Shown one piece after another: positions 13,301 through 25,000 of a stretch of 64,000 nt of DNA. How positions within the stretch are numbered: position 1 is the stretch's first letter; the number at the start of each line of letters is the position of its first letter. The notes below the pieces were generated by a model that worked only from the letters and a program-made list of their open reading frames with translations, did not search any database and was not told the origin of the DNA. The stretch lies in contig SCHM01000004.1 of assembly GCA_004123355.1 (NCBI GenBank), positions 4,739,017-4,803,016 on the forward strand, given 5' to 3'. The translations under genes were made by a program, and so were the position numbers. Origin of the DNA: Amphirosellinia nigrospora. Lineage: Eukaryota > Ascomycota > Sordariomycetes > Xylariales > Xylariaceae.

Positions 13301-14305
13301 AATCTCAACTCTCACCCTAAGTCTTCCCCCTACAAGCATTACCCATAATTTTGGTTCCCATCTCCAAATGCGGTTATTCCCCCTCGTTTGTAAACCAGTA
13401 TTCGAGTTCTGGCCGTTCATCGATGCTTCGGGTTTGCTAACAAGGCATCCACCGGCAGGCAGCACTTACTGTGAGGCTACACAGTCTTCGCTCATATTCC
13501 AATCGCGTTCCCAGCTTCAAACCAAAACGTCGCGGAGCCCTTAGAATATCGTCCATCCACTATCTTCCCTTGAGGCGTGCTAGAAGTATGTTATTCATCT
13601 ATTAGTCCCCCCCGAAGGCATCTACAATCACCTTTCGGTTTTTCTTGTGATTCTAGCGCAGGCAATTTGGCGTAGACCAGGGCTACTCATATGTGAAACG
13701 CCCCTACGATTTCGCGCGCTGCTCTCGATCTGAACCGTTGGATAAGAACTCAAGTGAAGTTTGAACATCTAAGCTCTCAACCCATCCCTATCTTTCCCAC
13801 AATCCGCACATCACACACGGCTCAAAATTTGCAGCTTGTCATCTGACTCTACTAGAACTAGCTACCTTGCGTTTCAATTCTCAATAAGCATTCTATATCC
13901 TAGGTAAGCTATCGCGTTTAACAATCCTTCCTACGTAGCCTAGGTTACGATGCGACTCGCACAAGAAGCTGGCTACCAATACACAAAATTTCTCTACAGC
14001 CTTGATTATGATGCCCCCAGCTTCTCATATCTTCCTCTCGCCGGTCTTTTCAATAGGCATTGTTTGCTTCCCATGTTTCCACATTCACTAATTTTAATTA
14101 CCAGCGTTGAGATTCGGCTTAATTTCCGGATTTCTGATCGTTGTGTTCGTGTCCAGCTAGTAAGCAAAACCCCGTTGCTTTGGACTGACAGTGTTATCTA
14201 CACTTCCTGCCGAATCATGTTTCACAATAGTAAAAATGAAATTTTCAGGCCATATAATTCGACCGAATTTGAGTATCTTGAGGCTAACGGCGAAAAATAG
14301 ACATC
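10400..14305 (+). promoter_or_regulatory. Probable promoter and long, possibly spliced 5' leader of the RRM protein gene
   Basis: From about 10430 to 11160 the plus strand is strongly pyrimidine-rich (C/T tracts, TCTC and CCCCTCG repeats), a common feature of fungal promoters and transcription start regions. Further pyrimidine tracts occur around 13020-13060. Good donor-like sites are seen at 11001 (GTAAGT), 12887 (GTGAGT) and 13905 (GTAAGC), and a donor at 14160 pairs plausibly with an acceptor at 14248. These would form a leader several kb long ending at the ATG at 14306. Fungal mRNA-binding regulators often have long leaders. This is inference: no transcript data are available, and part of the stretch could instead be a separate non-coding RNA. 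Confidence 0.4.
11024..11054. repeat. Short tandem heptamer repeat (TCGCCCC)n
   Basis: About four copies of a seven-base pyrimidine-rich unit, TCGCCCC, lie within the C/T-rich leader or promoter segment just downstream of a GTAAGT donor-like site. Confidence 0.7.
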
Positions 14306-15764
14306 ATGGACGGGTTTAATCCTTACAATGGTAAGCCGGCTTCAAACGGCTCTGGTTCCCAAGGTGACACCGGATCGCAAGGAGCACCTGGTGTTAACCC
14401 TGCGGGACTCCCCATTCCACCTACCAATGGACAAGGTGGTGGTGAAATCGCTCCGGCATTTTCGAACGATTCCGCACGCCAAACCCTTTGGTAAGTGGCT
14501 GGGCTCTTAGGTCGTATTTTGACACTTGCTTATTAATTATAGGATGGGTGAACTTGCCGGCTGGATGGACGAGACTTTTGTCCGTAATATCTTCAGCTCC
14601 GCTATGAGCGAGAGTGTTCAAGTCAAGATTATCCGCGATCGGCACTCCGGGTATGCCCCTATCTTGCCTCACCCTTCTTGGCTCCCTTAAACTCATTTGT
14701 TGGGGCTTCCATCCGTCAGAGTTGTTCTTGGATTTCTAACTACTACTGTATAGGAACGCCGGTTACTGTTTCGTTGAGTTTACCACGCCAGAAGGAGCTC
14801 AAAAGGCACTCCAGCTGAACGGAACCCCGATCCCCAACACTGATCGAACTTTCCGCCTCAACTGGGCTTCCGGTGGAGGATTGGTGGACCGCCGCGATGA
14901 TCGCATCCCGAATATTCCATCTTTGTCGGCGACCTAGGACATGAAGTCAACGAATTCGTGCTAGTTGCCCTTTTCCAGGCGCGGTTCCCGTCCTGCAAGT
15001 CTGCCAAAATTATGACAGATCAACAAGGACAGTCGCGTGGGTATGGATTTGTCCGGTTTTCGAATGAAGATGACCAGCAACGCGCTCTTACGGAGATGCA
15101 AGGTGTATACTGCGGCAACCGACCTATGCGTGTATCGCGGCCACTCCTAAGAATCGGTACGTCTCCTGAGCCATACACTAGTTTAATGTACTAATATTAG
15201 TGAATATAGCGGCCACCAGGCGAATCATTTCAATCAGTATGGTGGTGGTGGTGGTGGTGGTGCACAGCCTATGGCGCTCCTCCCAGGCACCAACCACGGA
15301 GCCATGGGTGGCGCTGCCCCTGGATGCCTCAACCTAACAGGGCTATGGCTACCAGCCCGCACATTCAATCCGATGACAATGAATCAGTTCAACCGACAAA
15401 CAACACGACCGTTTTCGTCGGAGGCTTGTCAGGTTACGTCACTGAAGATGAATTGCGCTCGTTCTTCCAAGGGTTCGGAGATCACGTACGTGAAGATTCC
15501 CAGGAAAAGGTTGCGGGTTTGTGCAATTTGTTCATCGACATGCGCGGAAATGGCTATCAATCAAATGCAGGGTTCTATCGGGAACTCTCGTGTCCGTCTG
15601 TCGTGGGGTCGATCGCAGAACAATCCGGCGTTGGCACGCCCTATCGTCTGCGCCTCCACCGCCTCACTACTTCTCCGGCCAGGGGGCCCTGGCGGTCCTC
15701 CGGTCTCCGGCCTGGCTTCGGTGGCAGCGGTCATCAGGGTCCTCCTGGTGGAATCGGATCCTAG
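14306..15764 (+). CDS. Three-RRM mRNA-binding protein, Csx1/Nam8/Ngr1 type (frame interrupted)
   Basis: The product resembles the fungal Csx1/Nam8/Ngr1 family (TIA-1 like), which binds AU- or U-rich mRNA and controls stability or splicing. The start is ATG 14306 after an in-frame stop. Introns fit at 14491-14542, 14651-14753 and 15157-15209 with correct phases. RRM1 begins LWMGELAGWMDETF and has NAGYCFVEF (RNP1); RRM2 has FVGDLG and SRGYGFVRFS with ALTEMQGVYCGNRPMRVS; RRM3 has TTVFVGGLSGYVTEDELRSF and AINQMQG...NSRVRLSWGRSQNN. A Gly tract (GGT repeats, 15240-15261) separates RRM2 and RRM3, and the C-terminus is Gly/Pro-rich. Frame shifts occur near 14905, near 15132 and at least five times in the last exon; the domain sequence continues in another frame each time. 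TAG at 15762 is the likeliest stop, but a GTATGT donor follows at once with an acceptor near 15822, so the end is uncertain. Confidence 0.8.
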
Positions 15765-18700
15765 GTATGTTTGTTATTAGCAGCATGACGAGTTCGTATC
15801 GAGCTAACCCTCTCGTAACAGCGATCATGCTTTGCACATTTTGCATCCTGGCGTCTTGCGTTTCTGGCGTTACGGTGGTCAATTGACCATGATATCTCCG
15901 GTTTCCTGCGTTGATTTTCGAATGGTCTGATGGAACGTCATGATGCCGTTATGAATTTGTTTTATGATCATGAGACTTTCAAACATTGCGATCAATGTCA
16001 AGCTCTGGAGTGCGGGGTACTTCTGCTTGTGTTGCCTTTTTCGGTGTTGCACCAAAAAAGCTGGCGCTCCGGGTGGAATGGTGAATCGCACTTAAAAGCC
16101 AACGATTTTCCTTTTATGATTTTTTCTTCTTTCAACTTCTCGGGCTGATGGCGTCCCTATCTTCGGTCCATATCTCTAGAGGCAATCTAGCAGCATTTCC
16201 CTATTGGTGGTACGGACGGATGGGTGCCGTCCGTTGCGCATGCTGGTCTTAGATTTGTTGTTGTGTCTTCGCTGGTGCCGTCTGCTCGTTGTTTGTCTCG
16301 GCTCGTGCATCTTGCGATTACCCTGTCGGCGTACTACAGTACATGGTTGGAGGTTTTCGTGCAGCTCACTCGGTTCAGAGGTTGTGGGTAATGGAGTAGA
16401 TGATTATGCGCGGCTGGCTTGATAGAGCACCTAGTAAAGTTGATATTTGCACATCTGTGCTTTGCAATCAGTCGATTATTTTCCTTACAATGCTATTGCG
16501 TGAATTGTCATACTTTCGTGCGTGATTTAATGACTTTGCTCGTCTTCTTGCCGCTGTACTATTTGGCGCTAAAAGCAACCTTCGAACAATGTTGGTGGTT
16601 GGTCTCGTCAGGTTTGCGCATTGCTACGCCTCAAAGCGAACAGTATTTATTGAACATGATTGCTGAGCATCTAGTTTCTTCACGTAGTTGGAGATTAGCC
16701 ATGGATTTTCCTTTCTACATATTTGCTGGTCACTACATCTCTACGGCACATTTACATGGAATATTGGTCCTCGCATGTTTCGTGGTCGGTTGTGTACCCA
16801 TCCAATATAGTTCAGTATCGAATGATCTCGAGCAGTGGGCTTCCAACCATGTAGCCACAACTGATAGACCAAGGTCCGGCTCGGGGAGTAGGTAATAACA
16901 GTTAGTTGGATGAGAACCTTTTCTAATTTGGAGGGACGGACATGACATAAACTGACACCAGGCAATCGTGTTACGCCGGGGAGACAGCAAGTATTCAACT
17001 TCTTAGTGTCTTTCAAGGTTATTCTCGGCGCATACATTAGACGCCGAGATCGTAGGTAGGTACTTCACTAGGTAGTAGTTTCTCTAGCAACGCCCGGTGG
17101 GCGCCATGATCTTTCAATATTTTAACGCTCTGGCCAGAGGAGTCTGCCATTGCCGTTGTAATCACAAGAAAATACTAGTATGGAGCTCAAGAGGGCAAGC
17201 GTGAGTTACCTACTTTCAGGCTGCGGCGACGGGATGCGAGTATTTCGTCATAGTCGGCAAGATACCAGCCCGGGAGGGAGGTACATGGGGGGAAAAGCAA
17301 GTAAGGATAGCAGCCTGGCTGACGAGAACCATTGTCACGCAAAGTTTGGGCGTGACTCGGTCCGTCGGAGCTTGGTACCGACAGCTCTTCCGTACATATT
17401 TTGTTTGTAGCTTTACGTACTTGTATTCCTAGATTTCGTGTCGCAAACATCTCTCAGCAGGAAGAGCAAACGGCGAGGTCGAAACATGCCCAACGAACAC
17501 GTTTTTTCATGCCGCCGCAGCCCTAACCGGAGGGCATACATATATTATCATGGCTAACGTTAAGGAACTTGCTTCCGCTACGTCCTACTCCTGATAGTCT
17601 ACTAGTATGGCGCCAATACGTCATGCTGCATTTTGTGCTATTTAAGTTTATTAGCACCTGCCTAAATGTAGGCGCTTTATGTAGTCTACTTATATACCAT
17701 GGATGTGGTACTATTAGAGGATACATATCACAGTGTGTATAGTTACTACCTAGTTACTAAGTACCCATCATGGAGTCCGGCAGTTCATTGAATCCATCAC
17801 CCACTCTTCCATTGGCTCGCACGGCTTGTACTCAACCTAGCTGGGCACTTGCTATCAGGAACTAGGTACCTCTAAGTACCTACCTAGTTACCCGGTGGTC
17901 TTCGACTTCAACTGAATGTGCGGTTTAGTTTAGACTACGAGCCAGCGAGTTCGTCCCGGCGCTAACAGCTCTTTTTGACCTTGTCTCAAGTCTCTATAGC
18001 TGGCTTGTCCTCTAAAAGGTCTCTGAGATGTGTGGATCTTGCGTCATATCCACGCTTTATCGACTATAATCCGACAGCCTCGCCGTAGACCTGTGTAGCC
18101 TGAGTCTGCGTGTCTCGGTGATCTACCTCGGTCTTCGGTGAACAATCAAGACTCGCGATACTCGTGCGACTCCGTCAGCCTCGTGGGGTAGTATTTAGCG
18201 AGCTGCGTGTAAGATCCGTGTGACAACGTATGTTAAGAAATGGCAGAAAGATCCCTTCTATAATGTAATATCCCTTTGGCACGCAATAATCTGATTCAGA
18301 CTCTATCACGTGAATTTCATCCAGTAGACAGGGTCAAAATGCTACTAGAAGCAATCTAGTGTGATATTTCGATCTTGGTGCAGTTTTTGCAAATAGTATA
18401 TATATATTTGATGATTAGTTTCGACTTAGATTTGGGGAGAGCCCGGGTCAACAAGCGAAATTTTGGCTGCGTTTAGATACCTGGATTACCGGGGAAGACT
18501 TCCTGTTAGGAAGAGTCTGTTCTTACTGGAGAAAACATAGACTAGGGTGAATGGACTTATTAAGACATTCTGATTAACGTCGAGTATAAACCTAATTATC
18601 TCGAAAAGGATCCATTTTCGGATTTGCCCAGCGGTGAGATAAAAAAGCTCGCTCCTATGAATGTGTCATTTACCTACCCATCATTTAAATAGGTGATTAT

Positions 18701-20079
18701 AGTCACTGCAAACAAACTAAAAGGCGGTACTTTGACCTTATATTCTATTGTATTGTCGATAAACCACTTGCAAAACAACACTTCCAAGGGATCTGAAGCA
18801 GCCTGGTATAACACGGATAACACGGATGCTAATCTGGGTTGAGCCACACAGGTTCTCTGAGCAACTGAAGAAAAGACTAAACGGACAGGCCCAGGTCGTC
18901 AAGGAAAGGAAGGCGTTTAGCATTCCGCTGTATTAGTTCCGTTTTATTTAATGCGGTGCTCTAGTAGAGCTGAGACGCCGATACCAATGTAAAACGAAGC
19001 GCCGGAGGAGTTGGAGCACTATATTGCACTTCCCATCTTCATCGAGTACTGTCCAAATAACTACATTTCACATCTTTTCGAACATGTTAGCCAGCATATT
19101 TATCAAATTACCATACTCATATGACTCCAAACGAACAGCGTAGTACAGCCCTATTATTTACTCACTTAAGTCGGTGGCTAGAGGCGGCGGTATTACTCCG
19201 TACTCCATTTCATGACATTGAATCAGCGACTATTCGTGGCATTAGAAGACACATAAAACCAGGTTTTCTATTCAGGAGACAAGAACCTTGCATGAAGGAA
19301 CACTTTGTGCATCTGTACGCTCTCTATCTCACTAATATTGCTCGCACTGTGGGATGGCCAAAATGTCGGCATACACTACATAGTGCGCGTGTGCGTGAGA
19401 GTGGCGATTTCGCTATTGCCCAAAACAAAGTGTAGCCGAACCAGGAAGAAATGAAAGAACGGTGGAAAACGACAATTGAGAATGAGAGAACACCAAATAT
19501 TTATCAAGAATGAACGTTGAGTTGGAGGATGGTTATTGGTGGCACTGATGGTGCGTTGCAGCTGGCCAATGGAACAGCCTGGAATCGGCACATTCGATAT
19601 CGACACCACGCTTCGTTCTCGGCTCTGCTTACTTCGGGAGATGCCTCGGTCCCGAGAGGGTAGTTTGTACGACCATGGAACGCATGCCGCTTGGCGCAGT
19701 TCCCCAACGCAGAGTCCGAAACAATGCGCCTGGATGTGTGCTGCGCCGAGGAGGGTTGCGTAATAATATGCGAGTGAGAAGGTAGAGAGACGTAAAGAAT
19801 CTTGTTTCGTTCTCATGCGGCGGGGGTCGTTTCTTGCCATGACTCACTCCTCCTTTCTGGAATGATACCTGTCGAGCGAAACTTGTGGCCTTCCGATGCG
19901 AGGTCCTAAACTTCAACTTTAAGGGGTGAAAGCAGTCATATTCACAATAGGAATGTGCCTTGGGGATACTGCCTCACGCTAAGATTAAGAGAAAACACAT
20001 CAAGTCGAACCGTTAATAAAGTTCATATTCGGGATCAACAACTTCGTCCCTGAATCCCTTGACGGGGCAGAGTGGGATC
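15765..20079. other. Intergenic region, no gene recognised
   Basis: The first kilobase is probably the 3' untranslated region of the RRM gene, including a good 58 bp intron-like segment at 15765-15822. Between 16.4 and 20 kb the open frames (up to about 158 codons) have no recognisable motifs and poor coding character. TAGGTA motifs occur near 17053 and 17861-17893. No repeat ends or transposase signature were seen. Confidence 0.45.
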
Positions 20080-21547
20080 ATGAGAACAACAATGGTGATG
20101 CCCAGAGCAGCGCTGCTCTTTAGCATTATCATCTTAGGTGAGCCTCCTTTTCTGATAATCATTTTTGACCCCTTCCACTCATCAGATGAGGAATGAGATG
20201 ACCAGGAAGCTAAGCCATATATCTAGCTGTGACATGTGCTGGTGCCGAAGTTCCGTCATTCGGCGGCCTAAACGGCTGGACGCCCGGAAGCAACAATAAC
20301 CCGTACAACCCCGATCCCACATCCAACTCCAACAGCAACAACAACAACGACGAGAACACCAACAACACCAATGAAGCCAACGAAAACAACAGTGGAACCG
20401 GGAACGGCGGTGGAAACAGCAGCGGAGGCGGCAGCGGCAGCGGGAGCGAGAATGGGAATGGGAACGGGAACGGGAACGGGAATTACGGCAATAACAACGG
20501 GGGCATCTTCGGCGGCGCCGGATACGGCGGAGGCGGCGACTACGGTAACTTCGGGGGTATTCGTCGCCCTTCGGGCCCGGGCTAGACGGTCTCAACGAAG
20601 GCCTCCAATACACAAGCGTGGTGAGCTACCGCGTGGCCCACGGGGCGCTCGCCGCGGTCGCGTTCGCGTTCCTGTTCCCCCTTGGCGCCATCCTACTGCG
20701 CTCGGTCTCCGGCAAGGGCGCCGTGGTCTCGCACTGGGTCCTCCAGGTGATCGCGTCGGCGCTGTACGTCATCGCCGCCGGCCTGGGGCTGTATCTGCTG
20801 AGCGTCATCCGCTTCCCCGCGGGCGGCGGCGGGCTGCTGGACGTGGCGAGGGGCAACGCGCATCCCATCATCGGCATCGTGCTGCTCGTCGCGCTGTTCT
20901 TCCAGCCCGCCTTCGGCGTCCTCCATCATCGGAGGTTCAAGAAGCTCAAGAGACGCACCTGGGCGTCGTACGTCCATCTCTGGATCGGTCGGCTGGGCAT
21001 CACCCTCGGCATCATCAACGGCGGTCTCGGGCTCGCGCTGGCGGGCGTCAAGGGCGCTCCTGTCGTGGCGTATATAGTGATCTCGAGCTTTATGTGGGGG
21101 GTCTGGGTCCTGGTGACTTTACTCAGGTCATTAAAAGATTCCCGGATGCGGAGAGACGAGGGAAATAAGGAGGTGATGCCGAAGATCATGGACGAAGATA
21201 GCGAGTATCTGGCACGCGCACGTAGAGTACATCATGATGGAGCCAGATCCGAAATCGCAGCAGCGCATATGGAGAATACGGGTTCACACATAAACGACTC
21301 GGCGCATTCACGTGCTGCTGCTGCTGCTGCTGCTACTGTTTCCGTGGCTGAGCAGGATATTCCAAGCCCGCCGTACACGCCCGGTCCGCACTACGAGGCG
21401 CATATGGCACACGTGCACGACCAACAACAGCGGCAATTCGGAGGAGGAGGAGGAGGAATGCAGAGCATCAAGGAGGCCATGGACATGTCCGATACGGTGC
21501 CGATTATTTCGGCGTCGCAGGACGAGATGCGTCGGGGACAGGTCTAA
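20080..21547 (+). CDS. Cytochrome b561/ferric reductase transmembrane-domain protein with secreted Asn/Gly-rich N-terminus
   Basis: Start at ATG 20080 gives MRTTMVMPRAALLFSIIIL, then an intron 20138-20226 (phase 1) and AVTCAGAEVPSFGG: a classic signal peptide. Next comes a low-complexity segment of Asn, Ser and Gly repeats (GNGNGNGNG near 20455-20490) in place of the usual DOMON domain. The membrane part has five predicted helices and the four b561 histidines in YRVAHG, VSHWVLQ, GNAHPIIG and YVHLWIGR, the haem ligands of this family, which carries electrons across a membrane to reduce iron or other acceptors. The C-terminal tail is cytoplasmic and charged, with an Ala run encoded by GCT repeats (about 21313-21336). 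One single-base shift near 20573 separates the low-complexity part (ends GGIRRP) from the membrane part (FGPGLDGLNEGLQY). Confidence 0.8.
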
Positions 21548-22062
21548 TATTGCTCATGTCATTAGTTGGAATAAGCAATTTCTCGGAACTGGTGTTTGGA
21601 GTCACGGGGCCTACTCTCCTTTACTCCATTATAGATTGTTGTGAAAGGGACCTAAATGAGCAAGGTGTCGAGGAGGGGCTAATGAGAGGAAAGAGCCTCG
21701 AGAATTCTGACCATAACTCTCATTTGCATAATCACGATTCCAAGAACAAATGTCCTACAGGAGGACAAAGATGAATCAGACGGCGTTCGGGGCAACTTTT
21801 GTTACAGCGGACAAATTTGACAGTGACGAAAATAGAAATATATTAGGTCGGCTCTCTTCGCATCTTCATGTATGCAATCGCTTCAATACCTGGATTTGCC
21901 AGGTTTCATGTCTCCCACTGTGAACTAACTTGTAGTTTAGGGCTCGTCCGTGGAGGCATAGTCTCAGTTTTTTATCCCTAACTCCGAGCAAAGCAAATTG
22001 AACTTGGTTTTCCAGCCTATTCCTGGCTTCAATGACTCGATCCGCCCGAGAGTTGCCCTACT
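21548..22062. other. Intergenic region between convergent genes
   Basis: About 515 bp between the stops of the b561 protein (plus) and the GTPase (minus). It should hold both 3' ends. Nothing else seen. Confidence 0.6.
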
Positions 22063-25000
22063 CTATGATTCTCGTTCACTTTTTAGGATATCCATCACGT
22101 CCGGAAATTCTTCCTCTGATGCGAATGGATCGTCGTTGTCCACTTCTCTGGTTGAGTCTTGTTCTCGGATGTCAGCTTGGATGAGCTCATCGGCTTGGTC
22201 AACTAGATTCTTAACACCGTCCACCTTTTTGATGATCGTTTCCTCTACGGGGGCAGTTTCTCCCAGCACAGGCGCAAACATCGTGTCGCCCCGGAGCAAA
22301 GTCTTATAAACATGTTGTCGCAGCTCTAGTTCCTCTCGAGACATCGTCTTCGATGGGTTCACATCAGTGCTTGCTGAAATGGCTCCCACTAAATCGCTGT
22401 CAATACAAAATCAAAATAGGGAAATAGAAGGTTTGCTTACCTATAGTACGCATGTAATCCATGGAAACAGTCTCGAAGACGGCTCGAACATACTCGCCGA
22501 TATCCTACTTGGTAGTCAGGGCCAAGAAGTTATCATATGCAAGAAGCAATTGCGATATTCGGAATCCGGTAATATTAAGGTAAAATAAACGAAAGCAAGA
22601 AGCCTGTCTTTTCTGAAATGCACTCGAAATGTAGGTAGAGAGAAGAATGAGACACTTACCTTCTTTACGGACTGACACATCAACCGAAGATGCCCTTCAA
22701 CAACTGCGGCAGCTTCATAGAACATAGAATTACGGGCCTCGTCCACATGATCAATCATTGCTGCTTTCATCCGAGCATATGAGCCTTGACCACACTCATT
22801 GGTGCAGATTTGATAGGCCTTTTCCATCTTAGCACATATAACAGGCGTGAATTCTCGGTTAGCCTCTCGCTGTAGCGCGGTGATTTTATCGCGCATGACT
22901 CCTGGTATCTCTTGCACGGTCCGCTCGTGTGCCAGAATTTGGCTCGATAGGGTAACAAAACCAGCAACATTAGTATGGTATTGTTCTGCTCGAGCTTTGG
23001 CTGTCTGATGGAATTCCTGCAACTTCACCGTCACCTCATCCGCAAGGTCTCGCAATAGAGTTGGAAGGCGGTGTTGGAAAGCTCGCTCCCAGCCAGTCGC
23101 TAGGTTACGAGAAATTGGGTCAAATAGCTCTTGATTGAAGTCTCGTGGTCCGGAAGCACCACTGTAAACCCCATTGCGACGGACGGTCGCCTTGTATGTT
23201 GCCCAAAACAAGCCACCCTCGCTCCGATGCGCTCCCCATGAGTAGGCGGTATTAGGGGCATCCTCAATGGCCGAAGGTATAGATTGGCTGATGTTCTCGA
23301 AAATGTGCTCTTGGAGAGCTTTCTGAATGAGGGCCATCGATTGCTTGAGAGACGCTTCGAGTTCCTATAGTATTAAGTTAATTTTTTAAAGCAAGTTACA
23401 ATTTCACATAGGAGTCACACTTCTTTTTCAACTCAGAATTGGTTGGGATACAGATGTTGATTTCAAGTTCCATGACTGAGCCGCACCACTAATTATTCCG
23501 CTTATTCCATGCAGCCAAGACACCCATACCGGCCATCACAGCGAAACCAACCGGGGTACAACAGATGAACATACCTCTTCTAGATGGTCCAGTAGCTTTT
23601 GTAGGTGCTGCTCTTCTCGGTGCTTCTCGTCCACCGTCAGAGTTGACCTGCTGCCGTCATCCGCAGACCACAGCTTCATCGAGTTAATAAGTTGAGAAAT
23701 ATCATTTAGAAATCGACGGCAATGACTCATGCGACCCGCTTCAGTCATTCTCTTCGCGTGCTTCTGTAGGTTTGGAATCTCAGTATCCTCATAAGATTGG
23801 AAGCCATGGCTCTGAAAGTCATCTTTCTGAAGCTTCCCACTGAGTTTCTGGTAGGCCCGGCTACTGACACAGAATACAGGAAGGCTACGGGCGACCTCGT
23901 CATAATCACGAGCGTCTTGGTCGGGATCAAAGGTTGCATCGTCTTCTTCTGCGGAATTTTCTTGATCAAGCCTAGTGCATTTTCAGTAACCAGAAGTTGG
24001 GAATATTTGCGAACGCATGACCAAAGACGCAGTTCACACAAAGAAAATAAGTAGTTTGTGATTTAAGCCATGAATATTTGCATCGAAGAATGTGTTAGAT
24101 GGAGAGAATGGGAGATGGGAAATAGCTTACTCTTTGATACCCATTGCAAAGTCTTGCTTGATAGCACCTCTTGAGTAGTTATTGCGACCTTGGATACAAA
24201 TGGCCTTAGCATCCGCAAGCGTCTTTTCCCGCTCACTCTTGGCTCCCTTGATCTCTTCATTAATCCTGGCGATTTGAGAATCAAGCGATCGCCTGTCTCC
24301 TCGTATCCTTTTCCGCTGCGATCTAAGTGATGATATCTGATCTTCAATTTCTTCCTCAGTCAGTGCCTTGCGGCTCTGTTCTGATTGCGAGTTTTCCTTA
24401 TCACTCGACTCAGAGTCGGAGGCAATCCAGCTATCCACGTCAGACTCCAAGCCCTTCCTAGCTCCAGAGGGTCTGTCACTTCGCTTTCGCTTTTTCGGGT
24501 TGGTGGGAGGCGCGTAGACGATCTCACCACTGGATAGCTGCGACTGAAGCTCTTCCCACAGATCGGTCTTCGCCTCGCATTCATCAAGCTCCTGGCCGAG
24601 TTTAGCTTTAGCCTCCTTGAGCTCAGAAATTCGAGCCCGAAGAGCTACCATGTCTTCCCTCATTTTCTCAGCACTAGCCCAAGATTCGGAGATCTCGGCT
24701 TCAAGACCGAGACTTTCAGCAGCCTCGGTAATCGAGATATCATCTGTCTTGGAACAGATAAAGCTCACAGCCGAGTAAGTCCCATCATACTTGAGCTGTC
24801 TCTTGAAGGAATCACCTAGCAGGGACTTGGCGGTCTTATCGTCTACCGCTCGAGTAATTGGAGCAACAATCCAGAGGCCGGTGCAAGACTTCATGTAGTT
24901 AGCTGCCACAGCCGCTCGAGCCGCATTCGAGTCCTGAACACCGGGCTATGAAGAACACATGGTCAGCGTTTGGTTAATTCCTCCATAGGCTCAGCTATAT

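Noticed and set aside
16419-16895. 158-codon plus-strand frame downstream of the RRM gene
   Set aside because: Hydrophobic but without any recognised pattern, with no conserved start or splice context; more likely untranslated sequence.
19376-19840. 154-codon minus-strand frame
   Set aside because: Overlaps other frames on both strands, has random composition and no recognisable motif.
20371-21168. 265-codon plus-strand frame inside the b561 gene
   Set aside because: Arg/Ala/Gly-rich shadow of the GC-rich coding sequence in another frame.
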